From Streptomyces sp. PH10-H1 (GTDB lineage Bacteria; Actinomycetota; Actinomycetes; Streptomycetales; Streptomycetaceae): a stretch of DNA of 64,000 bases. A program made the position numbers and the translations under genes. Location of the stretch: contig NZ_JASISZ010000001.1 of the NCBI RefSeq assembly GCF_030063355.1, positions 124,001 to 188,000 of the forward strand, in the 5' to 3' direction. Positions within the stretch are counted from its first letter, which is position 1. Every line of letters starts with the position of its first letter. Below the pieces are notes generated by a model. That model had not been told where the DNA came from and did not search any database. It was given only the letters and a program-made list of their open reading frames with translations. Shown one piece after another: positions 1-8,386 of this stretch.

Positions 1-33
1 GGTCTCGTTGAGCACCTGCGGGGTGGAAACGTC

Positions 34-804
34 GTGTGGGCATACGCGCTACTGGCCGCGACCACGCTGCCACCGCTCGTGCCCAACGCTGTGCTGCTCG
101 TAACCGGCGGAGTGCTGGCGGCCCAGGGCCGGCTGGACATCACTCTCGTCCTCCTGGTGGTCGCGCTGAGCGCTCTGCTGGGGGACATGCTGATCCACCG
201 CGCCGGGCGGGCCGTGAGCGGACGCGTCGTGTCCCGTATCCACCGCAGGCCCCGGCAGGTCGCCCTGCTCAGATGGGCGGCGCTGCGTATCCAGCGGTAT
301 GGGGTGCCGTTCGTGATCGCGGTGCGCTTCCTGCCGAGCGGGCGCCTGGTCGGCGGCCTCGCGGCCGGCGTCGTCCGCTATCCCGCGCGCCGCTATCTGG
401 CGGGAGCGGGCGTGGCCGAGGCGGTGTGGGCCACCTACTCCGTCGGCGTCGGCTATGTCAGCGGCCGAGCGGCCTCCAACTCCCTGTATGCCGTCGGGCT
501 CGGTTTCGGCACCTCCCTGCTGGTGGCGGGTGCGGGGATGCTGGCCCAGTGGGCCTCCCGGACCCGCGAACGGCACCAGTTGGCGGTCCCCTTTCCCGCA
601 GTTCTCCCCGCGCCCGCCCCGGCGCCCGCTACTGCGGTGGTTGCGGCGTCGGCTTCGGTTCGGACCCCGGCCTCGGTACAGCCAGGGCCGGCCCCGGGCG
701 CTGGGCCGCACCAGGTCCCCGGGACCGGCGGGACGCCGGGAATCCACCCGTCGGACAGCAGCCTGAAGGCGGGTTTCTGCGGGTCGGCCGGGCGCGGCAG
801 ATAG
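34..804 (+). CDS. DedA/VTT-type membrane protein
   Basis: The protein has 256 residues from a GTG start. Hydrophobic segments lie near residues 2-30, 35-55 and about 140-175, and the centre carries the RYGVPFVIAVRFLPSGR block. That block fits the VTT (DedA/SNARE-associated) family, whose members act in membrane homeostasis or lipid and ion transport. The last 65 residues are an unusual Ala/Pro/Val-rich tail with no recognisable domain, absent from ordinary DedA proteins. The frame stays open to the first base of the window, so the true start may lie upstream and the gene may be partial here. The substrate is unknown. The neighbour downstream is convergent. Confidence 0.7.
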   Translation: MWAYALLAATTLPPLVPNAVLLVTGGVLAAQGRLDITLVLLVVALSALLGDMLIHRAGRAVSGRVVSRIHRRPRQVALLRWAALRIQRYGVPFVIAVRFLPSGRLVGGLAAGVVRYPARRYLAGAGVAEAVWATYSVGVGYVSGRAASNSLYAVGLGFGTSLLVAGAGMLAQWASRTRERHQLAVPFPAVLPAPAPAPATAVVAASASVRTPASVQPGPAPGAGPHQVPGTGGTPGIHPSDSSLKAGFCGSAGRGR

Positions 805-846
805 CTTCGAGGACCTGCCCGGGCTCAGTGGCGGTCCTGCCCGGGC

Positions 847-1491
847 TCAGTGGTGGCCGAGCGGGGGACGGGACTCGGTGCCGACGTACGGGGCCAGGTA
901 GCGATACAGCAGGCCCTTCAACTCATCGATGTACGCGACCTGTTCCGCGCCCTCGTGGGCCAGGACGAGCTCCAGGCCCGTCTTGAACATGGCGAACGCG
1001 AATTCGGAGATGCGGGCGCAGTCCTCGGCCGACAGCATTGGCGCGCGCAGCTCGATCATCCGGCCTACCCGTTCCAGCAGGGCGGCATGCAGCTGATCGT
1101 GTTCATCGGTCACCTTGCCCGGCGCGTCGGGGCCCTTGATCAGCGCGAGAAATGCCGGGTTGGCGCAGTTGAAGTCGATGAACGGATCGACTATCCGGTC
1201 GATCATCTCGGAGAGCGGGAGCGCGGCGTTCTCCGGCGTGAAGACCAGGCCATGCGTCTGCTGCATCTGGCGTATGAGCCGGCCGCCGAGTTCGACCGCG
1301 ATGGCTTGCTTGTTGGGGAAGAACTGGTAGAGCGTGCCCGGGGAGACGCCGGCCTCGCGGGCGATGGCGTTCGTGCTCGCCGCGCGGTATCCGGACGTGC
1401 AGAACACGCTCGCGGCCGCCTCCAGTAGCTGCGTCACCCGCCGCTCGCCGCGCGCCTGCCGACGGCGCGGCTTCTCCTCCACCTCGGACAC
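847..1491 (-). CDS. TetR-family transcriptional repressor
   Basis: This 214-residue protein has a classic TetR N-terminal helix-turn-helix at about residues 18-65, including TNAIAREAGVSPGTLYQFF, followed by a helical ligand-binding domain. The start is a GTG. It is divergent from the MMPL exporter gene, with a 114-base intergenic region holding two near-identical pseudo-palindromes over a consensus-like promoter. It therefore most likely represses the exporter and is released by an exported compound, as is usual for TetR/RND pairs. The ligand cannot be deduced. Confidence 0.9.
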   Translation of the reverse strand: MSEVEEKPRRRQARGERRVTQLLEAAASVFCTSGYRAASTNAIAREAGVSPGTLYQFFPNKQAIAVELGGRLIRQMQQTHGLVFTPENAALPLSEMIDRIVDPFIDFNCANPAFLALIKGPDAPGKVTDEHDQLHAALLERVGRMIELRAPMLSAEDCARISEFAFAMFKTGLELVLAHEGAEQVAYIDELKGLLYRYLAPYVGTESRPPLGHH

Positions 1492-1510
1492 GTGTAGGCC
1501 CCAATCATGA

Positions 1511-1540
1511 TTGACAAACGCGAGTGGCCGCTCGCATTAT
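1511..1540 (+). promoter_or_regulatory. Predicted promoter of the MMPL exporter gene
   Basis: A TTGACA box at 1511-1516 is followed, 18 bases later, by CATTAT at 1535-1540. This is close to the housekeeping sigma consensus. It points at the exporter start at 1606, giving a leader of roughly 60 bases. The first operator repeat lies directly over the spacer. Confidence 0.55.
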
Positions 1541-1562
1541 TGAAAACGCGAGTGGCTGCTCG
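1516..1562. promoter_or_regulatory. Twin operator, two 19-bp pseudo-palindromes
   Basis: Two copies of AAACGCGAGTGGCYGCTCG occupy 1516-1534 and 1544-1562, 28 bases apart start to start. They differ at one base. Each is built on CGAG-N6-CTCG dyad symmetry. The first overlaps the -35/-10 spacer and the second sits at about the transcription start, so a bound TetR dimer would block RNA polymerase. Assignment to the adjacent TetR protein is inference from position. Confidence 0.6.
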
Positions 1563-1605
1563 TGTTTTTCATTCTATGCTTGCTCTACGGGGAGGGGACA
1601 CCTCA

Positions 1606-3840
1606 GTGATGCCCGATGTCAACCGCGAGCGAACCGTCGGGGGCTGGACCGGGGTGGTCACCGCCCGGCCCAGGCTCACGCTGCTGCTGGCGCTGCTTTT
1701 CACCGCTCTCGCCGTGGTCGCCGGAAGCGGTGTAGCGGACCGTCTGAGCGGCGGCGGATGGGAGGCTCCGGACTCCGAGTCGTCCTATGCGACCAAGGCG
1801 CTGGAAGAGCGGTTCCCCGCCTCCCAGCCCAATCTCGTCCTGCTGGTGGACAGCCGTGGAGCGGGCGTCGACAGCCCTCAGGTGGCCGCCGCGGGACGTG
1901 AACTGGCCCGCAGGCTCGCCGCCGACGCGTCCATCGCCGGCGTCACCTCGTACTGGAGCACCGGAGCGCCCGGACTGCGCGCGAAGGACCACGGCGAAGC
2001 TATGATCGCGGCCCGGATCGTGGGCGGCGACGATGCGGTGGGCGCCGCCGTCGAACGCATAGCGCCCGAATACCGGGGGGTCAGGGGGCCGGTGGACGTG
2101 CGGATCGGCGGCGTGGCCGCTGTCCGGCACGAGCTGCAGAGCACCATCGAGGACGACCTGGTACGTGCCGAGATGATCGCGCTGCCGGTCACCCTCGTAC
2201 TTCTGGTGATGGTCTTCGGCAGCGCGGTCGCCGCCCTGTTGCCGCTGGGCGTGGGCATCATCGCGATCCTGGGGACCAACGCCGTGCTGCGCGGCATCAC
2301 CACCTTCACCGATGTCTCGCTCTTCGCGCAGAGCCTGACCACCGTGCTCGGGCTGGGACTCGGTATCGACTATGCGCTGTTCATCGTGCGCCGCTTCCGG
2401 GAGGAACTGGCCGACCGGGGCGACCCCTTGCAGGCGGTGGGCGCGACGCTGCGCACCGCCGGTCGTACGGTGCTCTTCTCGGCGCTCACCGTCGCCGCCG
2501 CGCTCGCGGCGATGCTGGTCTTCCCGCAGTACTTCCTGCGTTCCTTCGCCTACGCGGGTATCGCGGTGGTGCTGCTGGCGGCCGCCGCCGCGCTGATCGT
2601 GCTGCCGGCTGCACTGCTGCTGCTCGGACACCGGGTCAACGCACTGGACCTGCGGAGGCTGTGGCGGCGCCGAAGGGCCTCCGCCACAGAGCCCCGCGAG
2701 CCCGGAGCCGGATACGCCGGGCTCGCCCGGCTGGTGATGCGGCGCGCCCCGCTCTTCGCCATCGGCGCCACCGCGGGACTGCTCCTGCTCGGACTGCCGT
2801 TCCTGCAGATCCAGTTCGGCACCGCCGACGACCGTCAGCTCCCGGCCGGCGCCGAGTCGCACGCCGTTCAGCAGCACATACGCGAGGCGTTCCCGGGCAA
2901 CCCGGGCGGTGGAATCACTGTGCTGGCCGAGGGAAGTCCCAGCAGGGGCGCCCTTGCCGGCTACGCGGGACGGCTGGCCGCACTGCCGGGTGTCGTCCGG
3001 GTCGACGGCCCCTTCACCGCGCCTGACGGCGGTGCGGCGTACCTCACCGTGCTGCCCGGGACCGAGGCCGTGGACACCGCCACGCAGGACCTGGTGGGGG
3101 CGATCCGCGCCGTGGACGCTCAGTTCAAGACATCGGCCACCGGCCAGGCGGCCGTCCTGGTCGACGCCCAGAAGGCCATCGCCGACCGCTTGCCGTGGGC
3201 GGTCGGGATGATCGCCGTCGTCACCTTGCTGCTCGTGTTCCTTCTCACCGGCAGTGTGGTGATACCGCTCCAGGCGGTGCTGCTCAACGCGTTGAGCCTG
3301 ACCGCGATGTTCGGGGCGGTGGTCTGGGTGTTCCAGGACGGGCACCTGTCAGGACTGCTGGGGTTCACCGCGACCGGCAGCATCGAGACCACTCTCCCGG
3401 TCCTGATGTTCTGCCTGGCCTTCGGACTGTCCATGGACTACGGGGTCTTCCTCCTGTCACGGATCAAGGAGGAGTACGACCGCAGCGGCGACCATCAAGG
3501 AGCGATCGTCTTCGGCGTGCGGCGCACCGGCGGACTCATCACGGCCGCCGCGGTGATCCTCGCTGTCGTCATGGTGGCCATCGGCACCTCACGGGTGGCC
3601 AACACCAAGATGCTCGGCCTGGGTATCGCCCTGGCCGTTCTCATGGACGCCATGGTGGTGCGCACCCTTCTGGTCCCGGCCGTCATGAAGCTGACCGGCC
3701 GGGCCACCTGGTGGGCGCCGCCCGCGATTCGCCGTTTCCATGACCGATTCGGCATAAGCGAGGGCGGCGGGGGAGTGGAGCAGGACACGGCTCGTGCCCC
3801 GCAGCGCGATCAGGAGCGGGACCCCGAGTCGGTTCGGTAG
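1606..3840 (+). CDS. MMPL/RND-family transporter
   Basis: This is an integral membrane exporter of the MMPL branch of the RND superfamily, driven by proton flux and typically exporting lipids or drugs. The chosen start is GTG 1606 (or ATG 1609), placed just after GGGGAGGGG at 1590-1598; the frame is open further up but that segment overlaps the promoter and operators. The 744 residues show the twofold plan: a single helix, an extracytoplasmic loop, a helix bundle, then a repeat. The proton-relay motifs GLGIDYALF and GLSMDYGVF are present in the two halves. The C-terminal tail is short and hydrophilic. The size is normal for the family. It is controlled by the divergent TetR gene. Confidence 0.9.
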   Translation: MMPDVNRERTVGGWTGVVTARPRLTLLLALLFTALAVVAGSGVADRLSGGGWEAPDSESSYATKALEERFPASQPNLVLLVDSRGAGVDSPQVAAAGRELARRLAADASIAGVTSYWSTGAPGLRAKDHGEAMIAARIVGGDDAVGAAVERIAPEYRGVRGPVDVRIGGVAAVRHELQSTIEDDLVRAEMIALPVTLVLLVMVFGSAVAALLPLGVGIIAILGTNAVLRGITTFTDVSLFAQSLTTVLGLGLGIDYALFIVRRFREELADRGDPLQAVGATLRTAGRTVLFSALTVAAALAAMLVFPQYFLRSFAYAGIAVVLLAAAAALIVLPAALLLLGHRVNALDLRRLWRRRRASATEPREPGAGYAGLARLVMRRAPLFAIGATAGLLLLGLPFLQIQFGTADDRQLPAGAESHAVQQHIREAFPGNPGGGITVLAEGSPSRGALAGYAGRLAALPGVVRVDGPFTAPDGGAAYLTVLPGTEAVDTATQDLVGAIRAVDAQFKTSATGQAAVLVDAQKAIADRLPWAVGMIAVVTLLLVFLLTGSVVIPLQAVLLNALSLTAMFGAVVWVFQDGHLSGLLGFTATGSIETTLPVLMFCLAFGLSMDYGVFLLSRIKEEYDRSGDHQGAIVFGVRRTGGLITAAAVILAVVMVAIGTSRVANTKMLGLGIALAVLMDAMVVRTLLVPAVMKLTGRATWWAPPAIRRFHDRFGISEGGGGVEQDTARAPQRDQERDPESVR

Positions 3841-3848
3841 TCGATGGG

Positions 3849-4052
3849 TCAGTAAGGATCCCGGCGGCCCCGGTTACCGGGCCGCCGGGCGCTCCAGGCC
3901 CGGATGGTGTCGGCGTACCAGAACGGTTTTCCGCTCTCGACGACATCCGGAGCAGGCAGATGCCCATGCTTGCGGTACGAGCGCACGGTGTCGACCTGCA
4001 CCCGGATATGTGCGGCGATCTCTGCGTATGACCACAGGGTCCGGTCGGTCAT
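3849..4052 (-). CDS. Small helix-turn-helix protein (MerR/excisionase-like)
   Basis: This 67-residue protein starts at ATG 4052 behind GGGAGGTG; a longer frame to 4130 is open but has no ribosome site. It contains a winged-helix/MerR-like module: SYAEIAAHIRVQVDTVRSY reads as the DNA-recognition helix pair, followed by HLPAPD, typical of small excisionase-like or AlpA-like regulators. A basic RRPGNRGRR tail ends the protein. It is convergent with the MMPL gene, with only 8 bases between the two stops. It may act on a nearby promoter or be a relic of a mobile element; no integrase is present. Confidence 0.7.
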   Translation of the reverse strand: MTDRTLWSYAEIAAHIRVQVDTVRSYRKHGHLPAPDVVESGKPFWYADTIRAWSARRPGNRGRRDPY

Positions 4053-4246
4053 GTCACGCACCTCCCTACGGTGGGGTGGCTGTTGATCAGCAACGCTTGT
4101 CCTGTGAACGACGTGCAGTGAGTGCCGCATGGGGCTGTTGATTGTTTGTGACGTGGAACCCGCGTAATGGTGACAAACGTCGCAGACAGGTGACGTCCCC
4201 CACCAGGGTGGGGCTAACCCCCGTACGGATTCACCGGGCGCCGCCA

Positions 4247-4280
4247 GTGCACAGGTAGTTGTGCACAGATCACTGTGTAC
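4247..4280. promoter_or_regulatory. Repeated GTGCACAG operator upstream of the ArsR-like gene
   Basis: GTGCACAG occurs at 4247-4254 and 4261-4268. The second copy forms a dyad with CTGTGTAC at 4273-4280 (ATCA spacer, 7 of 8 bases matching). The dyad ends two bases before the ATG at 4283, the position expected for autoregulation by an ArsR-type repressor. Confidence 0.45.
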
Positions 4281-4282
4281 CC

Positions 4283-4972
4283 ATGGCGAAATAACGACCC
4301 ACCAAGGAGATCGGCGATCTCGCGGCGCTCAAGGCGCTCGCGCACCAGCGCCGTCAACAGATCCTCGATCACCTGGCGCTGCACGGACCGGCCACCTCGG
4401 CGACCCTCGCCCGTGCCCTCGATCTGAACACCGGAGCCACCAGCTACCACCTGCGGGAGCTGGGCCGTCACGGGTTCGTCGAAGAGGCCGAAGAGGCGGT
4501 GCGGGGGCGGGGACGCGAGCGCTGGTGGCGGGCGGCCCCCGCGGACCTGCGGTTCCCGCAACGCATCCGGCAGAGCGACGAGATGCGGCCGGTCGTCGAC
4601 GAGATGAACCGCCTCGCGTTCGCCGCCGACCTCGCGCTCTTCGAGCGCTTCCAGCGCGAGACCGAGGGCGTCTGGGCGGACGGCCAGCCGTACTCCCGGG
4701 GCTCGATCCAGGTCACTCTCCCCGAACTGCGCGAGTTCTTCGAGGAGTACATCGCCCTGGTCAACCGGTACAAGCGAGCCGGCGATGAGCTGCCGGAGGG
4801 CGCGCGGAACGTACTGACCCGGTTCCTCGCCTTTCCGGCACCGGCCGAGGGCGCGACCACGGACCCGGCCGACGACACGACGGACAGCACGGCCCGCGAC
4901 ACGACCGAGGACACGACTGACGACCTGGCCGGCGAGACGGCCGACGACACCACGAACGGGGACCCGTCATGA
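4283..4972 (+). pseudogene. ArsR/HTH_20-type regulator with an in-frame stop at codon 4
   Basis: The frame beginning ATG GCG AAA is interrupted at once by TAA (4292-4294), then runs open to 4972. The downstream frame encodes a winged helix: DLAALKALAHQRRQQILDH, then LARALDLNTGATSYHLREL and a basic wing with RGRGRERWW. It ends in an acidic, Asp/Thr-rich tail. No ATG, GTG or TTG lies between the stop and GTG 4499, which is already past the recognition helix, so a functional product would need readthrough or a non-standard start. It overlaps the downstream ATPase gene by ATGA. The most economical reading is a three-base TAA insertion or a nonsense change that disables the repressor. The companion genes are damaged too. 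Confidence 0.75.
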
Positions 4973-5730
4973 GTACGCGTACAACCGACCGCGCAGCGGT
5001 CGCGCCGGCCGTACGACTGGCGGCCGTCACCAAGACCTATGGCCGTGGGCCCCGCGCCGTACGCGCCCTGGACGAGGTCAGTGCCAGCATTCCGCGCGGC
5101 TCTTTCACCGCTGTGACGGGACCGTCGGGCTCCGGCAAGTCCACCTTCCTGCACTGCGCGGCGGGACTGGACACCCCCACCAGCGGCACCTCCCACCTTG
5201 GCAACTCCGAGCTGACCGGCATGAACGAGACCCGGCTGACCCAGCTGCGGCGCAGCCGGGTCGGATTCGTCTTCCAGACGTTCAACCTCGTCCCCGCGCT
5301 GACCGTCCGCCAGAACATCGCGCTCCCGCTCAGGCTCGCCAAGCAGCGGCTCGAACCGGCCTGGCTGGAGGAGATCCTGCGGCGCGTCGGACTGACCGGC
5401 CGTGCGGACCATCGTCCCGCGGAGCTGTCCGGAGGACAGCAGCAGCGGGTGGCCATCGCCCGTGCGCTGATCACCCGTCCCGACGTGGTGTTCGGCGGTG
5501 AGCCGACCGGCGCCCTGGACACTGTCACCGCCAAGGAGATCCTCGGCCTTCTGCGCGGCTGCGTCGACGAAACCGGCCAGACCGTGGTCATGGTCACTCA
5601 TGACCCCATCGCCGCTTCCTACGCCGGCACCGTGCTCTACCTCGCGGACGGCCGCATCGCGGGCCGCGACGACGAGCCCACTGCCGACCGGGTGGCCGAG
5701 CGCATGACGCACCTCGGGGCGTGGTCCTGA
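4969..5730 (+). CDS. ABC transporter ATP-binding protein with altered Walker B
   Basis: This 253-residue ATPase is of the LolD/MacB type that pairs with FtsX-like permeases. Walker A is GPSGSGKS (about residues 53-60), the signature is LSGGQQQR and the H-loop is VTHD. Walker B reads VVFGGEPTG where the family has an Asp immediately before the catalytic Glu (DEPTG), so the Mg-coordinating Asp is a Gly. One base change (GAT to GGT) would account for it. The gene overlaps its neighbours by ATGA and TGATG, a tight operon. With the broken permease, this suggests relaxed selection. The reading frame itself is intact. Confidence 0.85.
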   Translation: MSTRTTDRAAVAPAVRLAAVTKTYGRGPRAVRALDEVSASIPRGSFTAVTGPSGSGKSTFLHCAAGLDTPTSGTSHLGNSELTGMNETRLTQLRRSRVGFVFQTFNLVPALTVRQNIALPLRLAKQRLEPAWLEEILRRVGLTGRADHRPAELSGGQQQRVAIARALITRPDVVFGGEPTGALDTVTAKEILGLLRGCVDETGQTVVMVTHDPIAASYAGTVLYLADGRIAGRDDEPTADRVAERMTHLGAWS

Positions 5731-8272
5731 TGATGCGCTACGCACTGCAGACCGTGCGAGCCCGCAAGGGCGGTTTCGCGGGAGCTTTCCTCGCCCTCTT
5801 CTGCGCCGCGGCGCTCGTCACTGCGTGCGGAGTGCTGCTGGAGACCGGTCTCCGGGGCGAGATCGCGACCGAGCGGTACGCGGCCGCACCGATCGTCGTC
5901 GCCGCCGACCAGAACGTGCACCAGACCACCGTCAAGGAGACGAAGGGCAAGACCAAGGTCAAGAACAAGGCCAAGCCCCTCGCGGAGCGCGTCTGGCTGC
6001 CGGACACCACGGTGGAGACCGTCCGCCGGACGCCCGGTGTGCGGGCCGCCGTCCCCGAAGTCACCTTCCCCGCCTACGCGGTGAGCCGGAGTGGAGGCAA
6101 CAGCAAAGATCAGAACGGGAGGCCGTCCTACGGACACGACTGGGCCTCCGCCGCGCTCACGCCCTTCACCCTCACTGAAGGCCGCGCCCCGCAAACGGAC
6201 GGCGAGCTCGTCATCGACCGTGAACTCGCCGCTCGTGCGGGCCTGAAGCCGGGCAGTAGCGTCACCGTCCAGTCCACCCAGGCCCCGCGCACCTACCGGG
6301 TCACCGGCATCGCCGCCGCCCGGGACGGCCATCTGCGGCAGCAGAGCTCGCTGTTCTTCACGACAACCGAGGCCGGGCGGCTGGCCGGTCACCCCGGCCG
6401 GGTCGGCGCGATCGGCATCCTGCCCGCACCCGGTGCCGACACCGGCGCTCTCGCCGCGAATCTCGCCGCCGCACTGGACGGCACCAAGGCCCAGGTGCAC
6501 ACCGGCGCCGACCGCGGACCGGTGGAATTCCCCGACGCGGCCAAGGCCAGGATCAAACTCGTCAGCATGGGCGGCGCGATCGGCGGCACGTCCCTGCTCG
6601 TCGCGATGCTCGTGGTCGTCGGCACCTTCGCGCTGACCATCCAGCAGCGCTACCGCGAAATCGCCCTGCTGCGCGCCATCGCCGCCACCCCGAAGCAGAT
6701 CCGCCAACTCATCGGCCGGGAGGCGCTCCTGGTCGGCCTGGCGGCAGGCACCCTCGGTTCCTCGCGGGGCTGCTGGTCGCGTACTGGCTGCACGCCAAGT
6801 TTGTTGACTTCGGGGCCGTCCCTGACACCCTGCGGATTGCCTGGAGCCCCTTCCCGATGATTGCGGCGGTCGCTGCCGCGCTGTTCGGCGGCTGGTCCGC
6901 CGCGCGGATATCCGCGCGCAGGGCGGCCCGGATCCGTCCTGCGGAGGCGCTCTCGGAAGCCGCCATGGAGACCCGTACGTCTCCCTGGGGCCGGTTGCTC
7001 GCGGGCGGGCTGTTCCTGGCCGGCGGGATCGTCCTGCTCGTCGTGCTCAGCGGTCTGCGGACCGAGCCCGCGTCCACACCCGTCACTTCCTGACCGTGGT
7101 GGTCCTTGCCGTCGCGGTGTCCCTGCTCGGGCCGCTGCTGGCCAGGGGCGCCGCCGCAGTGCTGGCCCTTCCGCTTCGCGTCTCCCGTATCGGCGGCCAT
7201 CTCGCCGCCGCCAATGTCCGCACCAACTCCAAGCGCCTGTCGGCGGCGATCACTCCGCTGGCCCTGCTCGTCGGCATGACCTGCACCGTGATCTTCGTCC
7301 AGACGACCATGGGTCATGCGGCTCAGCAGCAGGCCGCGGCGGGAAACCGCGCCCAGTGGGTGCTCGGCTCCGCCGCACCCGGTGTGCCCGGCGAAGCAGC
7401 CGCAGCCGTGCGCGAGGTCCCCGGCGTCACCGCCGTCACCGAAGTCGTACGGACCAGCGTGCGCGTCGGTCTCGCGAAGTACACGGCGCAGGGTGTCGCT
7501 CCCGCCGGGCTGACCACCACCTGGGACCCCAAGGTCACCCAGGGCACGCTCAAGGGATTCGGCGACGGCGACATAGCGCGCAGCGAGGTCGCGGCGGACG
7601 GGCTCGGCGTCCGGCCGGGCAGCACCGTACGGCTCACCCTCGGCGACGGCACTCGCCGTCCTCATGGTGAGGGCGGTCTACGCACGCGGCCTCGGATTCG
7701 GCGATCTGACGATGTCCCACGGCCTGATCGCACGTCATGTCGACGATCCGCTCTCCGCGGCCGTCCTCATCGCCACCGACGGCCGCGTGGACCGTGCCGC
7801 TCTCGGCATCGCGGTCAAGGACTTCCCGGGTGTCGCGGTCCTGGACCACGACCAAGCGGGAGAGGTCCAGGCGGAGGTCCAGCAGTCCAACGCCGAGGTG
7901 AATTACCTGGCGATGGGCCTCGTGCTCGCCTTCACCGCCATTGCCGTGGTCAACACCCTCGCGATGTCCACCGCCGACCGGTCCAGGGAGTTCGCGCTGC
8001 TGCGGCTCGTGAGCACCACCCGCCGGCAGGTGTTGCGGATGCTGCGTCTGGAGGCGCTGACGGTGGTGCTCGTCGGCGCGGTCCTCGGCACCGCGATAGC
8101 CCTGGCCACCCTGACCGCTTTCAGCCTTGGGATGACGGGGGCGGCGGCCCCGCGGCTCGATCCCGCCGGATACGCGCTGATCGTTGCCCTGGCGGCGGCT
8201 CTCGCGCTGCTCGCCACCGCCCTCCCGGCCCGGCTCGCGCTACGGGTCCGGCCCTCTGAGGCGATCGGCTGA
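5730..8272 (+). pseudogene. FtsX-like ABC permease broken by three frameshifts
   Basis: The gene starts at ATG 5730, overlapping the ATPase stop. The first frame is normal through the first FtsX domain (IQQRYREIALLRAIAATPK) and breaks at about 6760, where one C appears missing in GGTTCCTCGCG. The next frame carries the following helix and the ISARRAARIRPAEAL block to about 7086, where another base is missing before FLTVVVLAVAV. The third frame runs to about 7652. The frame then shifts again, and the last part encodes the second FtsX domain (NTLAMSTADRSREFALLRL) ending RPSEAIG. Joined together the pieces make a normal permease of about 845 residues. As written, only truncated peptides can be made. 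Confidence 0.85.
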
Positions 8273-8304
8273 ACACGAAGAAGTCCCTGGACACGAAGAA
8301 GTCC
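8273..8304 (+). repeat. 14-bp direct repeat ACACGAAGAAGTCC
   Basis: Two exact copies lie at 8273-8286 and 8291-8304, directly after the permease stop. This looks like a small slippage duplication; no function is evident. Confidence 0.6.
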
Positions 8305-8386
8305 GGTTCGAACCCTTGCTCCTGTGATGGCTACCGGACAGTATCGGCAGCCATCCGTACGGGAGCCCGAGCCTGAGAGGTGGGCC

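Noticed and set aside
4283..8272. Sequencing errors as the sole cause of the broken operon
   Set aside because: Considered, but indels cluster in one gene, and a substitution at Walker B and an in-frame TAA in neighbouring genes are not typical indel errors; no other long gene in the window has an indel-type frameshift. Resequencing would still settle it.
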